Below, piece after piece: positions 49,955-58,341 of a stretch of 64,000 bases of DNA. The position numbers were made by a program, and so were the translations under genes. The stretch is from Pseudomonas multiresinivorans (GTDB lineage: Bacteria > Pseudomonadota > Gammaproteobacteria > Pseudomonadales > Pseudomonadaceae): contig NZ_CP048833.1 of assembly GCF_012971725.1 (NCBI RefSeq), positions 4,092,001 to 4,156,000 of the forward strand, read 5' to 3'. Positions within the stretch are counted from its first letter, which is position 1; every line of letters starts with the position of its first letter. The notes under the pieces are model-generated. The model worked only from the letters and a program-made list of their open reading frames with translations, did no database searches and had not been told where the DNA came from.

Positions 49955-50069
49955 CACGACTCGCAGACGTAATCCTATTGCGGACTCGTGTTTTATGGTG
50001 ACCGTGCGGGGAGGCCTTCGGGCCTACCGGGTTCCTGAGACCGGCGTTTCCTACCCTCGCACGGTTGCC
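49955..50069 (+). ncRNA. structured RNA leader: hairpin plus three-way junction
   Basis: Hairpin A: CACGA (49955-49959) pairs with TCGTG (49986-49990) and CGCA with TGCG inside. Then a three-way junction: a 12-position closing stem GGTGACCGTGCG / CGCACGGTTGCC (49997-50008 with 50058-50069, two G-U pairs), a TTCG tetraloop hairpin AGGCC/GGCCT (50012-50025), and a CCGG/CCGG hairpin (50027-50044). The string TTTTATGGTGACCGTGCGGG looks like a leader I recall in front of small DUF6124/DUF3077-type genes in other pseudomonads; that recall is not verified here. It may be a 5' regulatory element or a processed RNA. Confidence 0.6.
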
Positions 50070-50126
50070 TCTCTTCCCGTAGGAAAGGTTGATTGGCGGC
50101 TCTAATCCACTCTCAGGAAGACCGCG

Positions 50127-50207
50127 ATGAACTATCCCCCTTTCTCCCCCGCGCACCACCCTTCTCCACCGAACGACTCCTGCCTCGCGGAGGATCACCA
50201 TGCGTGA
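50127..50207 (+). CDS. 26-residue leader ORF
   Basis: ATG at 50127 is preceded by AGGAAG and opens a 26-codon frame (MNYPPFSPAHHPSPPNDSCL and six more residues) rich in Pro and His. Its stop overlaps the next ATG by eight bases (ATGCGTGA), so its translation may gate the next gene. It is below most gene-finding limits. Confidence 0.5.
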   Translation: MNYPPFSPAHHPSPPNDSCLAEDHHA

Positions 50208-50481
50208 ATTCCTTCCCGTCGCCTTGACTGGCCAGTTCGGCGAGGAAGTCCTCTTCATCAACGCCCTGGCTCCGGCCGAGCACCTGCGCGAGGCTGCCCT
50301 GCGCCGCATCACTGCGGTCGAAGACCTGCTGCAACTGATGGAAGACGACAGCGACAGTGGCCTGATTCGCGCCACCGCCCGCTTCGCCTCCGCGCTGGCC
50401 CCGCTGGTCAGCGAAGCCCGCCAGCTCTACGAGCTGGCCCTGGAGCGCCCCGGTTACAAGGCGGGGCCGACCCAGCGATGA
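50200..50481 (+). CDS. small conserved-type protein (possibly DUF3077/DUF6124-like)
   Basis: The 93-residue protein is helical and soluble, with EVLFINALAPAEHLREAALR and a run of heptad-like leucines after it. GGAGGATCACC precedes the start. The size, the leader in front and the pattern LFxV..G...EALxxA suggest the small Pseudomonas DUF3077/DUF6124 group, but that match is by eye. It overlaps the next gene by four bases. Confidence 0.6.
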   Translation: MREFLPVALTGQFGEEVLFINALAPAEHLREAALRRITAVEDLLQLMEDDSDSGLIRATARFASALAPLVSEARQLYELALERPGYKAGPTQR

Positions 50482-50969
50482 ACAACACCAGCGATGCCAT
50501 GGCCCACTACAGTGCCGCCCTGCAGGCCATCGATGCGATGGGCGCGCTCGTGCAGCACCACCCCGACCCTCGACTGCTGGAGCTGCTCGCCAGCGCCCGC
50601 GAACATTTCGAGAACGGCTTCTGGCAGGCCCACCTGAACGTGTTGAGCAATGTGCGGGAGGTATCCGCCACGCCCTACTCCCGGCGCATCCCGTTGACCT
50701 CGGTCCAGTCGCGCCATCTCGACCTGCTGCGCGCCGGCATGCTGGAGGCGCAGAACAGCCTGGCGCCGGACAACCTGGCCACGCCGTGGACTTCATTGTT
50801 CAACGCGCGCCAGCAAGTCCCGGTAGGAAAGAAGCGCACCTGCTTCGAGGCCGGCTACCTGATCCGTTTCTTCCAGCTGCTGCAGGAGGCGCGACACGGC
50901 GTACCGCAATGGACGCTGCGCACTCACAGCATCACTCCGGGAGAGCGCACCTACCGCTATCGCCCCTGA
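50478..50969 (+). CDS. conserved-type protein of unknown function
   Basis: The 163-residue soluble protein is alpha-helical by appearance in the first part (AHYSAALQAIDAMGALVQHH and LRAGMLEAQNSLAP). It ends in a basic segment with TLRTHSITPGERTYRYRP. The start overlaps the previous stop (ATGA). No family is recognised. It belongs to the same small operon as the leader and the 93-residue gene. Confidence 0.65.
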   Translation: MNNTSDAMAHYSAALQAIDAMGALVQHHPDPRLLELLASAREHFENGFWQAHLNVLSNVREVSATPYSRRIPLTSVQSRHLDLLRAGMLEAQNSLAPDNLATPWTSLFNARQQVPVGKKRTCFEAGYLIRFFQLLQEARHGVPQWTLRTHSITPGERTYRYRP

Positions 50970-51013
50970 CTCGCCGGGCCGGCCCACCTGGCGCCGGCCC
51001 GGCAAGCGCCGCC

Positions 51014-51640
51014 TCACTTCTTGGCGGTGAGCGTGCTGTAGCTGGTGATCAGGTTGCGGTAATCGGGGATGTGGTTGGAGAACAGCGCGGCGAGGCCTTC
51101 GATGTCGTTGCGCCAGTCGCGGTGCAGCTCACAGGCCACGCCGAACCAGGTCATCATCTGCGCCCCGGCGGCCTCCATGCGGCGCCAGGCGGCGTCACGG
51201 GTGACTTCGTTGAAAGTGCCCGAGGCATCGGCGACGACGAAGACGTCGAAGCCCTCTTCCAGCGCCGACAGCGCGGGGAACGCCACGCAGACCTCGGTGA
51301 CCACGCCGGCGATGATCAATTGCTTCTTGCCGGTGGCCTTCACCGCCTTGACGAAGTCCTCGTTATCCCAGGCGTTGATGTTGCCGGGACGGGCGATATA
51401 GGGCGCGTCGGGGAACAGGTCCTTCAGCTCGGGAACCAGCGGGCCGTTGGGGCCGTTCTCGAAGCTGGTGGTGAGAATGGTCGGCAGCTTGAAGTACTTG
51501 GCGAGGTCGGCCAGGGCCAGGACGTTGTTCTTGAACTTGTCCGGTTCGATGTCGCGCACCAGCGAAAGCAGACCGGCCTGGTGATCGACCAGCAATACCG
51601 CGGCCTGGGACTTGTCGAGACGGACGTAGGGCTTGCTCAT
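51014..51640 (-). CDS. isochorismatase-family cysteine hydrolase (YcaC-like), copy 2
   Basis: The 208-residue protein contains AAVLLVDHQAGLLSLVRD (catalytic Asp), the lysine in ATGKKQLIIAGV and the catalytic cysteine in GVVTEVCVAFPALSALEEG. It is paralogous to the gene at 51692 and follows it by 51 bp on the same strand. YcaC-type proteins form ring octamers; the substrate is unknown. Confidence 0.9.
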   Translation of the reverse strand: MSKPYVRLDKSQAAVLLVDHQAGLLSLVRDIEPDKFKNNVLALADLAKYFKLPTILTTSFENGPNGPLVPELKDLFPDAPYIARPGNINAWDNEDFVKAVKATGKKQLIIAGVVTEVCVAFPALSALEEGFDVFVVADASGTFNEVTRDAAWRRMEAAGAQMMTWFGVACELHRDWRNDIEGLAALFSNHIPDYRNLITSYSTLTAKK

Positions 51641-51691
51641 GGGGTTTCCTCATTGCAGTGAACGCCCGGCGGAAACCGGGCAAGGGGTGAA

Positions 51692-52378
51692 TCAGCGCTG
51701 GGAGTCCAGCACTTCGTGTTCGCTCACGACCTGCTGTGCCTTGGTGTAGCTTTCGATCAGCAGGCGGTAGTGCGGGAAGATCAGGCTGTAGGCCTCGGCC
51801 CACTGCGCGGCGTCCGGGCGGTTCCAGGTGCGCTGGATTTCCGAAGCGACGGCAGCGGTATCCATGGGCACCACGCCGGCCTGGACGACACGGGCCAGGG
51901 TGATTTCCTGCGCGGCCTTGGAATAGGTGCCGGAAGCATCGATCACGGCGAACACCTTGTAGCCGGCGTTGACCGCGGCAATCGCCGGGAAGGCCATGCA
52001 CACGCTGGTGATGGTGCCAGCGATGACCAGGGTCTTCTTGCCGGTGGCTGCCACGGCGGCGACGAATTCGGGGTTGTCCCAGGCATTGATCTCGCCTTTG
52101 CGCGCCACGTATTGAGCGTGGGGTGCAGCCTCGTGGATTTCGGGAATCAGCGGGCCGTTGGGACCCTGCGGCACCGAGGCGGTGGTGATCACGGGAATTT
52201 TCGCCAGGCTGGCAATCCTGGCCAGGGTGATGGCGTTGTTGCGCAGCTCGGTCATGGGCATGTCCTTGACCGTCTGGAACAGGCCGCTCTGATGATCGAT
52301 GAGCAGCATGGCGGTGTCGTCGGGGTCGATCACCGGGCGCTGGCCATTGAAGTTGGCAATCTGGTTGAAGTTGCTCAT
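51692..52378 (-). CDS. isochorismatase-family cysteine hydrolase (YcaC-like), copy 1
   Basis: The 228-residue protein has AMLLIDHQSGLFQTVKDMP, the LVIAGTITSVCMAFPAIAAV segment with the catalytic cysteine, and HDI-like loops as in its paralogue. It is longer by about 20 residues at the C-terminus (YTKAQQVVSEHEVLDSQR). The tandem pair implies a local duplication followed by divergence. It is separated from the pirin gene by a hairpin. Confidence 0.9.
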   Translation of the reverse strand: MSNFNQIANFNGQRPVIDPDDTAMLLIDHQSGLFQTVKDMPMTELRNNAITLARIASLAKIPVITTASVPQGPNGPLIPEIHEAAPHAQYVARKGEINAWDNPEFVAAVAATGKKTLVIAGTITSVCMAFPAIAAVNAGYKVFAVIDASGTYSKAAQEITLARVVQAGVVPMDTAAVASEIQRTWNRPDAAQWAEAYSLIFPHYRLLIESYTKAQQVVSEHEVLDSQR

Positions 52379-52413
52379 TTCGGGGTCTCCACAATGGGCA
52401 TCCGGCCCGAGTA

Positions 52414-52434
52414 GCCCGCGCCTCCTGCGCGGGC
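52414..52434 (-). terminator. stem-loop after the pirin gene
   Basis: GCCCGCGC and GCGCGGGC pair perfectly around CTCCT. No T tract. It probably separates pirin from the two hydrolase genes. Confidence 0.55.
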
Positions 52435-52475
52435 GTTCATCCAGACTAGGCGACGCCTGCGTCCGGGGTATGACA

Positions 52476-53342
52476 TCAGCGGGTCATCTGTCCGAAACGT
52501 CCGAGCTGGACGTCGTCGATGGCCTGCCGGATTTCGCTTTCGCTGTTCATCACGAAGGGGCCGTAGCCGACGATGGGCTCGTCCAGCGGCTCACCGCTGA
52601 GCAGCAGCACCAGCGCATCACTCTCGGCCTCGAGCAACAGGGTGTCGCCACGCCGCTCGAACAGCGCCAGCTGCCCTTCGTGCAGCGCTTCGCCACCTCC
52701 CAGCCGGACGTTGCCGCGCAGCACCACCAGGGCGGTGTTGCGCCCGGGCTCGACGGCCAGCTCCAACGGGTGCCCCGGCTGCAGTCGCAGGTCCCAGACA
52801 TCCAGCGGGCTGAAGGTCTGGGCCGGGCCGGCCTGGCCGGCGTAGTCACCGGCAATCACCCGCAGGCTGCCGGCGCCGTCGACCAGTTCGATGCGCGGGA
52901 TGTCGCCGGCCAGCAGGCTCTGGTAGGCCGGTGCAGCGCGCTTGTGGCTAGCCGGCAGGTTCACCCAGAGCTGGGCCATGTGCAGGTTGCCGCCGCTGCG
53001 GATGAAGTCCGGCGAGTGGTACTCCTCGTGGAGGATGCCGTCGCCAGCCGTCATCCACTGCACGTCGCCGGGGCCGATGCGGCCGCCACCGCCGCTGGAG
53101 TCGCGGTGTTCCAGTTCGCCTTCGTAGACCAGGGTCACGGTCTCGAACCCCCGATGCGGATGCTGGCCGACGCCACGGCGCACCGTGCTGGGGCCGAAAG
53201 CGTGGGGGCCGGCATGGTCAAGTAGCAGGAAGGGACTGAGGTGCTCGCCCAGGCTGTCGTAGGAAAACAGCGTGCGAACCGGAAAACCGTCGCCGACCCA
53301 GTGCGGCCGGGCGGCGCTGTAGATGCCAAGAATCTGCTTCAT
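52476..53342 (-). CDS. pirin-family cupin protein
   Basis: The 288-residue double cupin has the pirin signature GVGQHPHRGFETVTLVYEGE and a second site near MTAGDGILHEEYHSPDF; the histidines and glutamate are the metal ligands. AGGAGG precedes the start at 53342. Bacterial pirins have quercetinase or regulatory roles. It is divergent from the LysR gene (101 bp), so it is a likely target of that regulator, and heads the run of genes ending in the YcaC-like pair. Confidence 0.93.
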   Translation of the reverse strand: MKQILGIYSAARPHWVGDGFPVRTLFSYDSLGEHLSPFLLLDHAGPHAFGPSTVRRGVGQHPHRGFETVTLVYEGELEHRDSSGGGGRIGPGDVQWMTAGDGILHEEYHSPDFIRSGGNLHMAQLWVNLPASHKRAAPAYQSLLAGDIPRIELVDGAGSLRVIAGDYAGQAGPAQTFSPLDVWDLRLQPGHPLELAVEPGRNTALVVLRGNVRLGGGEALHEGQLALFERRGDTLLLEAESDALVLLLSGEPLDEPIVGYGPFVMNSESEIRQAIDDVQLGRFGQMTR

Positions 53343-53443
53343 GAGGTGCCTCCTGTAGTGCATGGAGGCCACGATACGGACGCAACAATTGCTCCGGTAG
53401 TCGGCAAAAACTACTATCAGTGTTCTACCAGAGGAACACCGAA

Positions 53444-54349
53444 ATGGACGATCTCAACGACCTGTATTACTTCGCCCAGGTAGTGGAGCACGGCGGATTC
53501 ACCCCGGCCGGCCGTGCTCTGGACGAGCCCAAGTCGAAGCTCAGCAGGCGCGTCGCCGCACTGGAGGAACGCCTGGGCGTGAGGCTGATCCAGCGTTCGA
53601 CGCGGCATTTCTCGGTGACCGAGATCGGCCAGGTGTTCTACCGGCATTGCGTTGCGATGCTGGTGGAAGCGGCGGCGGCCACCGCAGCCGTCGAACAGCA
53701 CCGCTCCGAACCGCGCGGTGTGGTGAACCTGAGCTGTCCCACGGCGCTGCTGAACTTCTGGGTCGGCCCGATGCTGGCGCGCTTCATGGTCCAGTACCCG
53801 CTGGTGGAGCTTCACGTGCAGAGCACCAACCGCCAGGTGGACCTGATCCAGGAAGGTATCGACATTGCGCTGCGGGTGCGCTTTCCGCCGCTGGAAAGCA
53901 CGGACCTGGTGATGAAGGTATTGGGGGAAAGCCGGCAGCGTGTGGTGGGCGCCCCTGCGTTGCGCGAGCAACTGCCAAAGCGGCCGACGCCCGCCGATGT
54001 GGCCGCCCTGCCGACGCTGCACTGGGGTGCAGTGCAGCGCGAGTACCTCTGGCAGCTGGACGGCCCCAAGGGGGCCAATGCGCAAGTGCGCTACCGGCCG
54101 CGAATGGTCACCGACGATCTGGTCGCCCTGCGCCAGGCGGCGCTGGCGGGCGCCGGCGCGGTGCACATGCCCGCCGTAGTGGTCTGCGAGGACCTGAACG
54201 AAGGCCGGTTGATCAACCTGCTGCCGGACTGGGCGCCGCGTACCGGCGTGGTCCATGCGGTGTTTCCTTCGCGGCGCGGGCTATTGCCGTCGGTACGAAC
54301 CTTGCTGGATTTTCTGGGGGAAGAATTCGAAAAGAGCGACATGTCCTGA
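53444..54349 (+). CDS. LysR-family transcriptional regulator
   Basis: The 301-residue protein has HTH LNDLYYFAQVVEHGGFTPAG and PKSKLSRRVAALEERLGVRL, and an effector domain resembling the DhcR/YafC branch. GAGGAAC precedes the start; the eight earlier codons are excluded. It is divergent from the pirin gene. LysR regulators next to pirin and isochorismatase-family genes are common in pseudomonads. Confidence 0.9.
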   Translation: MDDLNDLYYFAQVVEHGGFTPAGRALDEPKSKLSRRVAALEERLGVRLIQRSTRHFSVTEIGQVFYRHCVAMLVEAAAATAAVEQHRSEPRGVVNLSCPTALLNFWVGPMLARFMVQYPLVELHVQSTNRQVDLIQEGIDIALRVRFPPLESTDLVMKVLGESRQRVVGAPALREQLPKRPTPADVAALPTLHWGAVQREYLWQLDGPKGANAQVRYRPRMVTDDLVALRQAALAGAGAVHMPAVVVCEDLNEGRLINLLPDWAPRTGVVHAVFPSRRGLLPSVRTLLDFLGEEFEKSDMS

Positions 54350-54598
54350 ACCACCCAATCAGGCAGCCAGCCTCGGCAACAGAAAATCGCACTTCAGAAA
54401 AGCGACTCTGTCCGATCCAGATGCAATCGAGCGAGCCGGAACATGAGGCGGTGAATTGGGAATTCCCTTACAGACACGTCCGAGGCCAAATCCTTACCAT
54501 TTGTCGACATTGTGCTCGTAACCACTTCATCCAGCTTGAGTTTTCCGGTAACTGTCTATGCTTGAAAAGGTAATTGTTCTGTCGCGGAGGTGCAGTTC

Positions 54599-54979
54599 AT
54601 GGGTAAGTCGCTGAAGGAACGCGCGACAGTCATCTGCCGCCTCGACGACAAGATCCTCTTCGTGCGCAAATCCAAGTCGAAGTGGAACCTTCCCGGCGGT
54701 CGTATCGAGGCCGACGAACGCCCAGGCCAGGCCGCCGTGCGAGAGCTGATCGAGGAAACCGGGCTGGCCCTCGAGCAGTTGAACTACATCGCGCCGCTGG
54801 AGCTGTACCAGACCCTGCACTACGTGTTCGAAACGCCCGTCGATCCGGCGCAGCAGCCCACGCCGCTGAACGAAATCGCCGATTGCCGCTGGTTCACTCC
54901 CGAAGAAGCGAGCAAGCGCAACATCAACAAGTCGGTGCGGCGCCTGTTGCGTTCGTGCCTGAGCAAAGAGGCCGGCTGA
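54599..54979 (+). CDS. Nudix hydrolase
   Basis: The 126-residue protein has a perfect Nudix box, GRIEADERPGQAAVRELIEE with TGL next (G-x5-E-x7-REUxEExGU). It cleaves nucleoside-diphosphate-linked compounds with Mg2+. GGAGG lies ahead of the ATG at 54599; a GTG three codons upstream is possible. The 250-bp upstream region is AT-rich. The TGA stop lies in the loop of its own terminator. Confidence 0.93.
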   Translation: MGKSLKERATVICRLDDKILFVRKSKSKWNLPGGRIEADERPGQAAVRELIEETGLALEQLNYIAPLELYQTLHYVFETPVDPAQQPTPLNEIADCRWFTPEEASKRNINKSVRRLLRSCLSKEAG

Positions 54980-54992
54980 AGCCGGCCTTTTT
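54969..54992 (+). terminator. rho-independent terminator that contains the stop codon
   Basis: AGGCCGGC and GCCGGCCT pair around TGAA and are followed by TTTT. The TGA of the Nudix gene (54977-54979) is in the loop, so ribosomes that finish translation would disturb the hairpin. Confidence 0.9.
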
Positions 54993-55077
54993 CATATCCC
55001 CGCGTATCCCGGCGCCCACGGCGGACAACGCTGGCGCGTTCGACTCTTCCTGAGCGGCCATGGTTGCGTAGATTGCT

Positions 55078-55147
55078 GTAGGAGCGAGCTTGCTCGCGAA
55101 CCGCTCGACGCTGGTGCCTGGGCGTTCGCGAGCAAGCTCGCTCCTAC
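55078..55147. repeat. REP doublet (REPIN-like), second copy
   Basis: GTAGGAGCGAGCTTGCTCGC (55078-55097) and its reverse complement (near 55124-55147) flank about 25 bases. The arms match those at 33935-33997 almost exactly. It lies between the Nudix terminator and the AraC gene. Confidence 0.9.
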
Positions 55148-55199
55148 AAGGGCAGCCTGGGCTCGCCGTTGGGCCATTCGAGCCGGGTACCCAGCCTTA

Positions 55200-56168
55200 T
55201 TATTCGCCCCCTGACGCCTTCCAGCGCTTGCGCGCGTTCAGGTAGGCGGCAAGGTCACCGTAGCCCAGGCGCTCGGCGATGCGCGTGCGGCTTTCTCCCT
55301 GCAGTTCCAGGTGCTGCTCCAGTTCCTTGCGCACCTGGTCGAGCAATTCGCGAAACCCCATGCTCTGCTCCGCCAGCCGCCTGCGCAGGGTGCGCGGGCT
55401 CTGGTGCAACTGGTCCGCGACGCTTTCCAGCGCCGGGACTTCGCCATGCTCGAGCATCCGTCGGGCGATACCGGCTGCCCTGGCCGCCCAGCCGCTGAGT
55501 TGGCGCATACGGGCGAGCCGGCGATCAAGCTCCATCGTGAGCAGTTCCACCAGGCCGGCATGGCGCCCCAGTAGCGGCAAGGCGAGCGTCTGCGCGTCGA
55601 AGTACAGCCGGTTGCGGGCGCTGCCGAACTCGATACGCTCGCCGAACCACTGGGTGTACTGCGTGTGATACTCGGGCCGGCTATGGGTGAAGCAGGCGCG
55701 TATCGGCATGACGGAGCAACCGGTACCACGGCGCAACTGGGTCACCGCCATCACGCTGTAGTGCTCCAGCAGATAGCGGCTCAGCGGCTCGGGGGCGTCG
55801 ATGATCAGCTCGACGGCAACCGTGTCGTCTTCCTCCAGCAGACGGAAGGTATCGGTATCGGCCGCCAGTGGGGCGTAGCGCACCCAGCAGAGGACGGCCT
55901 GGCGCACATCGGCGCAGAACTGCGCGAGGTGGGCGATCACATGCCAGTCCTGAGGGGTGAACAGGCCGAACAGCTGCAGGCCGATGGCCGGCTCCAGGCT
56001 TGCTGCTTCGAGCCACAGCTGCTCCAGCTCGACCAGGCTGTAATCGCTGTGCCGGCGTGCCCGGTGGCTGCTCAGGTAGCGCTCCAGCACCTGGCCGAGC
56101 GGCCCGCGGTGGTAGCGCTGCGCCACAGGTTTGGCCACTTCTCGGATGTTTCTGTCCTTTTCGCGCAT
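55200..56168 (-). CDS. AraC-family regulator with arabinose-binding-like (DUF4) N-domain
   Basis: The 322-residue protein has a long N-terminal sensing domain (LLEHYSVMAVTQLRRGTGCS, FGERIEFGSARNRLYFD) of the type seen in regulators such as OruR/ArgR-like AraC proteins. The C-terminal HTH is SVADQLHQSPRTLRRRLAEQ followed by RIAERLGYGDLAAYLNARKRW. The start at 56168 is the best fit to the family, but no strong ribosome site is seen. It is divergent from the desaturase gene with 67 bp between starts, so it should control the desaturase/FMN-reductase pair. Confidence 0.85.
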   Translation of the reverse strand: MREKDRNIREVAKPVAQRYHRGPLGQVLERYLSSHRARRHSDYSLVELEQLWLEAASLEPAIGLQLFGLFTPQDWHVIAHLAQFCADVRQAVLCWVRYAPLAADTDTFRLLEEDDTVAVELIIDAPEPLSRYLLEHYSVMAVTQLRRGTGCSVMPIRACFTHSRPEYHTQYTQWFGERIEFGSARNRLYFDAQTLALPLLGRHAGLVELLTMELDRRLARMRQLSGWAARAAGIARRMLEHGEVPALESVADQLHQSPRTLRRRLAEQSMGFRELLDQVRKELEQHLELQGESRTRIAERLGYGDLAAYLNARKRWKASGGE

Positions 56169-56235
56169 GGGTCGCCGTACGGTCCTGGGTTCTGATGGGC
56201 ACGCCTTGTCCCATTGGACCCGAACCGAGAGTGTC

Positions 56236-57093
56236 ATGACTACAACAACAATGCTCCTCGACAACCCGACCGTGATCGTGGCGGGAATCTTCCTCGCCTT
56301 CATCGCCCTCGAACTGGCCTGCTCCACCTTCCGCCAACCCCGCGGCCAGCGCCGTGACGCGCTGATCGAGATATTCGGCTCCAGCCTGCTGCTGGCGGTG
56401 ACCTTCCCGCTGGTGATGTGGGCCAGCGGCGCCCTGCTCGACCTCGCCTTCCCCACCGCCGCCGGTTCCCTGGCGGGCATTCCGTGGCTGGCCGGCTTCG
56501 CGCTGTTCCTGCTGTTCGATGACATGACCCAGTACTGGTGGCACCGCCTGGCCCACCGCGTGCCGTTCCTCTACGCCCTGCACCGCGCACACCATTCGGC
56601 GCCGTACATGAGCATCCGCATCGTCTACCGCAACAACAGCTTCTATTACCTGCTGATGCCCGGCCTGTGGTTCTCCGGGGCCCTGATCCACATGGGCCTG
56701 GCGCACGTCTACTACGTCTACCTGATCCTGAAGATGTGCGTGATCTTCGGCGCCCACAGCAACCTCGCCTGGGACGACAAGCTCTATCGCATCCGCGTCC
56801 TGCGCCCGCTGATGTGGCTGCTGGAGCGGACCATCTCGACGCCCGCCACCCACTCGGCCCACCACGGATTGAATGCTGACGATGGCGTGACCTACTACAA
56901 GGGCAACTTCGGCAACCTGCTGTTCTTCTGGGACGTGCTGTTCGGCACGGCGAAGATCACCCGGCGCCGCCCGCAGACCTATGGCATCGAGGACCTGGCG
57001 CCGGTGAGCTGGCAGGAAGAGGTCTTCTGGCCGCTGGTGCGCAGCCGTGCGCCGGACACCGCGAAAGACGTGGCGGCGGAGGTGGCCCGATGA
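56236..57093 (+). CDS. sterol desaturase/fatty acid hydroxylase-family membrane protein
   Basis: The 285-residue protein has four to five hydrophobic helices and the histidine clusters TQYWWHRLAHRVPFLYALHR, AHHSAPY and PATHSAHHGLNADDG, which bind a di-iron centre. It is related in fold to the gene at 23238 but not close in sequence. The start at 56236 follows GAGAG. It overlaps the FMN reductase gene by four bases (ATGA), so the two are translated together. A reductase partner for the di-iron centre is plausible. Confidence 0.88.
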   Translation: MTTTTMLLDNPTVIVAGIFLAFIALELACSTFRQPRGQRRDALIEIFGSSLLLAVTFPLVMWASGALLDLAFPTAAGSLAGIPWLAGFALFLLFDDMTQYWWHRLAHRVPFLYALHRAHHSAPYMSIRIVYRNNSFYYLLMPGLWFSGALIHMGLAHVYYVYLILKMCVIFGAHSNLAWDDKLYRIRVLRPLMWLLERTISTPATHSAHHGLNADDGVTYYKGNFGNLLFFWDVLFGTAKITRRRPQTYGIEDLAPVSWQEEVFWPLVRSRAPDTAKDVAAEVAR

Positions 57094-57686
57094 GCCCGAA
57101 TATCGTGCTGGTCGCCGGCTCCAGCCAGTTGGACAGCCAATCGGCGAAGGTCGCTCGCTACCTCGCCGGCCGTCTGGAAAGCCTGGCGCTGTGCGGCTGG
57201 GCGCAGGTCATCGACCTGGGTGCCACGCCACTGCCGCTGTGGCCGGCAGCGGATACGCAGGGCCATTGGCCGCAGCACCGCGAGCTGCTGCGCGAGGCGG
57301 ATGCGCTGGTGGTGATCGCTCCGGAATGGCACGGCATGGCCTGCCCGGCCCTGAAGAATTTCTTCCTCTATGCCGGGCTGGGCGAACTGGGGCACAAGCC
57401 GGCGCTACCGGTTGGGGTTTCCGCCGGCCAGGGCGGCGCCTATCCGCTGGCCGAGCTGCGCGCCTCCAGCTACAAGAACAGCCGCATCGCCTACCTGCCG
57501 GAACAGCTGTTGGTCCGCCAGGTGGAAGGTGTGTTCAACGAAGGCCCGCCGAGCGATGAGAACGACCAGCGCCTGCGCGAACGCGCAGACTGGGCGCTGC
57601 ACATGCTTTGTCAGTACGCAGCCGCGCTGCGCGGGGTCCGCGAGCGTATCGACCAGCTCAACCCGGCCTACGCCAACGGTATGTGA
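57090..57686 (+). CDS. NADPH-dependent FMN reductase-family flavoprotein
   Basis: The 198-residue flavodoxin-like protein has IVLVAGSSQLDSQSAKVARY (phosphate-binding loop) and VVIAPEWHGMACPALKNFFL, the 'PEYN..PALKN' motif of FMN reductases with H in place of N. It reduces FMN or quinones with NADPH. The overlap with the desaturase gene suggests electron supply to that membrane oxygenase. This is inference. Confidence 0.88.
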   Translation: MSPNIVLVAGSSQLDSQSAKVARYLAGRLESLALCGWAQVIDLGATPLPLWPAADTQGHWPQHRELLREADALVVIAPEWHGMACPALKNFFLYAGLGELGHKPALPVGVSAGQGGAYPLAELRASSYKNSRIAYLPEQLLVRQVEGVFNEGPPSDENDQRLRERADWALHMLCQYAAALRGVRERIDQLNPAYANGM

Positions 57687-57768
57687 CAAGCCGGGAGGAT
57701 GCGCAGGAAGGCGCTTCAAGGTATCTTCTGCGCCTTCCTACAAAAACTTCGAAAGGATTCGTCTCCCG

Positions 57769-58341
57769 ATGCTTCGCGCCGCCCTGCTCTGTGCCACCGC
57801 GCTGTGCTCCAGCCTGACCTTCGCCAAGGTCGAGGTGAAGCCGGTGCAGCATTCCAAGGTCGGCGAAGTGCTGGCGGTGCGGATCAGCGAGGACATCGCT
57901 CCGGGCGACTACGAGCGTCTGTTCAAGGGGCTGCTGGCCAACCCGGGCAAGTACGCCCGCAAGGTCGCCCTGCTGGACAGCATCGGTGGCAGCGCCGCCG
58001 AGTCGATCAAGATGGGCCGCCTGCTGCGTGAATCCGGCTTCGAAACCCTGGTGCCGACCAACAGCGTCTGCCAGGGCTCCTGCGTCTACCTGCTGGCCGC
58101 CGGCAAGCACCGCACCGTGCGCGGCTACGTGGGCCTGCATCGCCCCTACTACCCGGCCGGCGATTCGTCCCAGGCCGCGGGCAGCTACAACGCCCGCACC
58201 TATTTCCGCGACATGGATATTCCGCTGGAGCTGGCCGACGCCATGCAGAGCATCGACCCGCAACGCATGCGCGTGCTGACCCCGCAGGAATTGCAGCGCT
58301 ACCGCCTGGGCGCCACGCCCAGCCAGATCAGCGCCCGCTGA
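57769..58341 (+). CDS. periplasmic ClpP/crotonase-like protein
   Basis: The 190-residue protein has a signal peptide ending in LTFA. The body resembles ClpP-fold 'predicted periplasmic' proteins: LLDSIGGSAAESIKMGRLL, NSVCQGSCVYLLAAGKHR (serine in GSC) and GLHRPY (histidine). It is transcribed apart from the FMN reductase gene. The last bases overlap the convergent phosphatase gene by 14. The substrate is not known. Confidence 0.75.
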   Translation: MLRAALLCATALCSSLTFAKVEVKPVQHSKVGEVLAVRISEDIAPGDYERLFKGLLANPGKYARKVALLDSIGGSAAESIKMGRLLRESGFETLVPTNSVCQGSCVYLLAAGKHRTVRGYVGLHRPYYPAGDSSQAAGSYNARTYFRDMDIPLELADAMQSIDPQRMRVLTPQELQRYRLGATPSQISAR

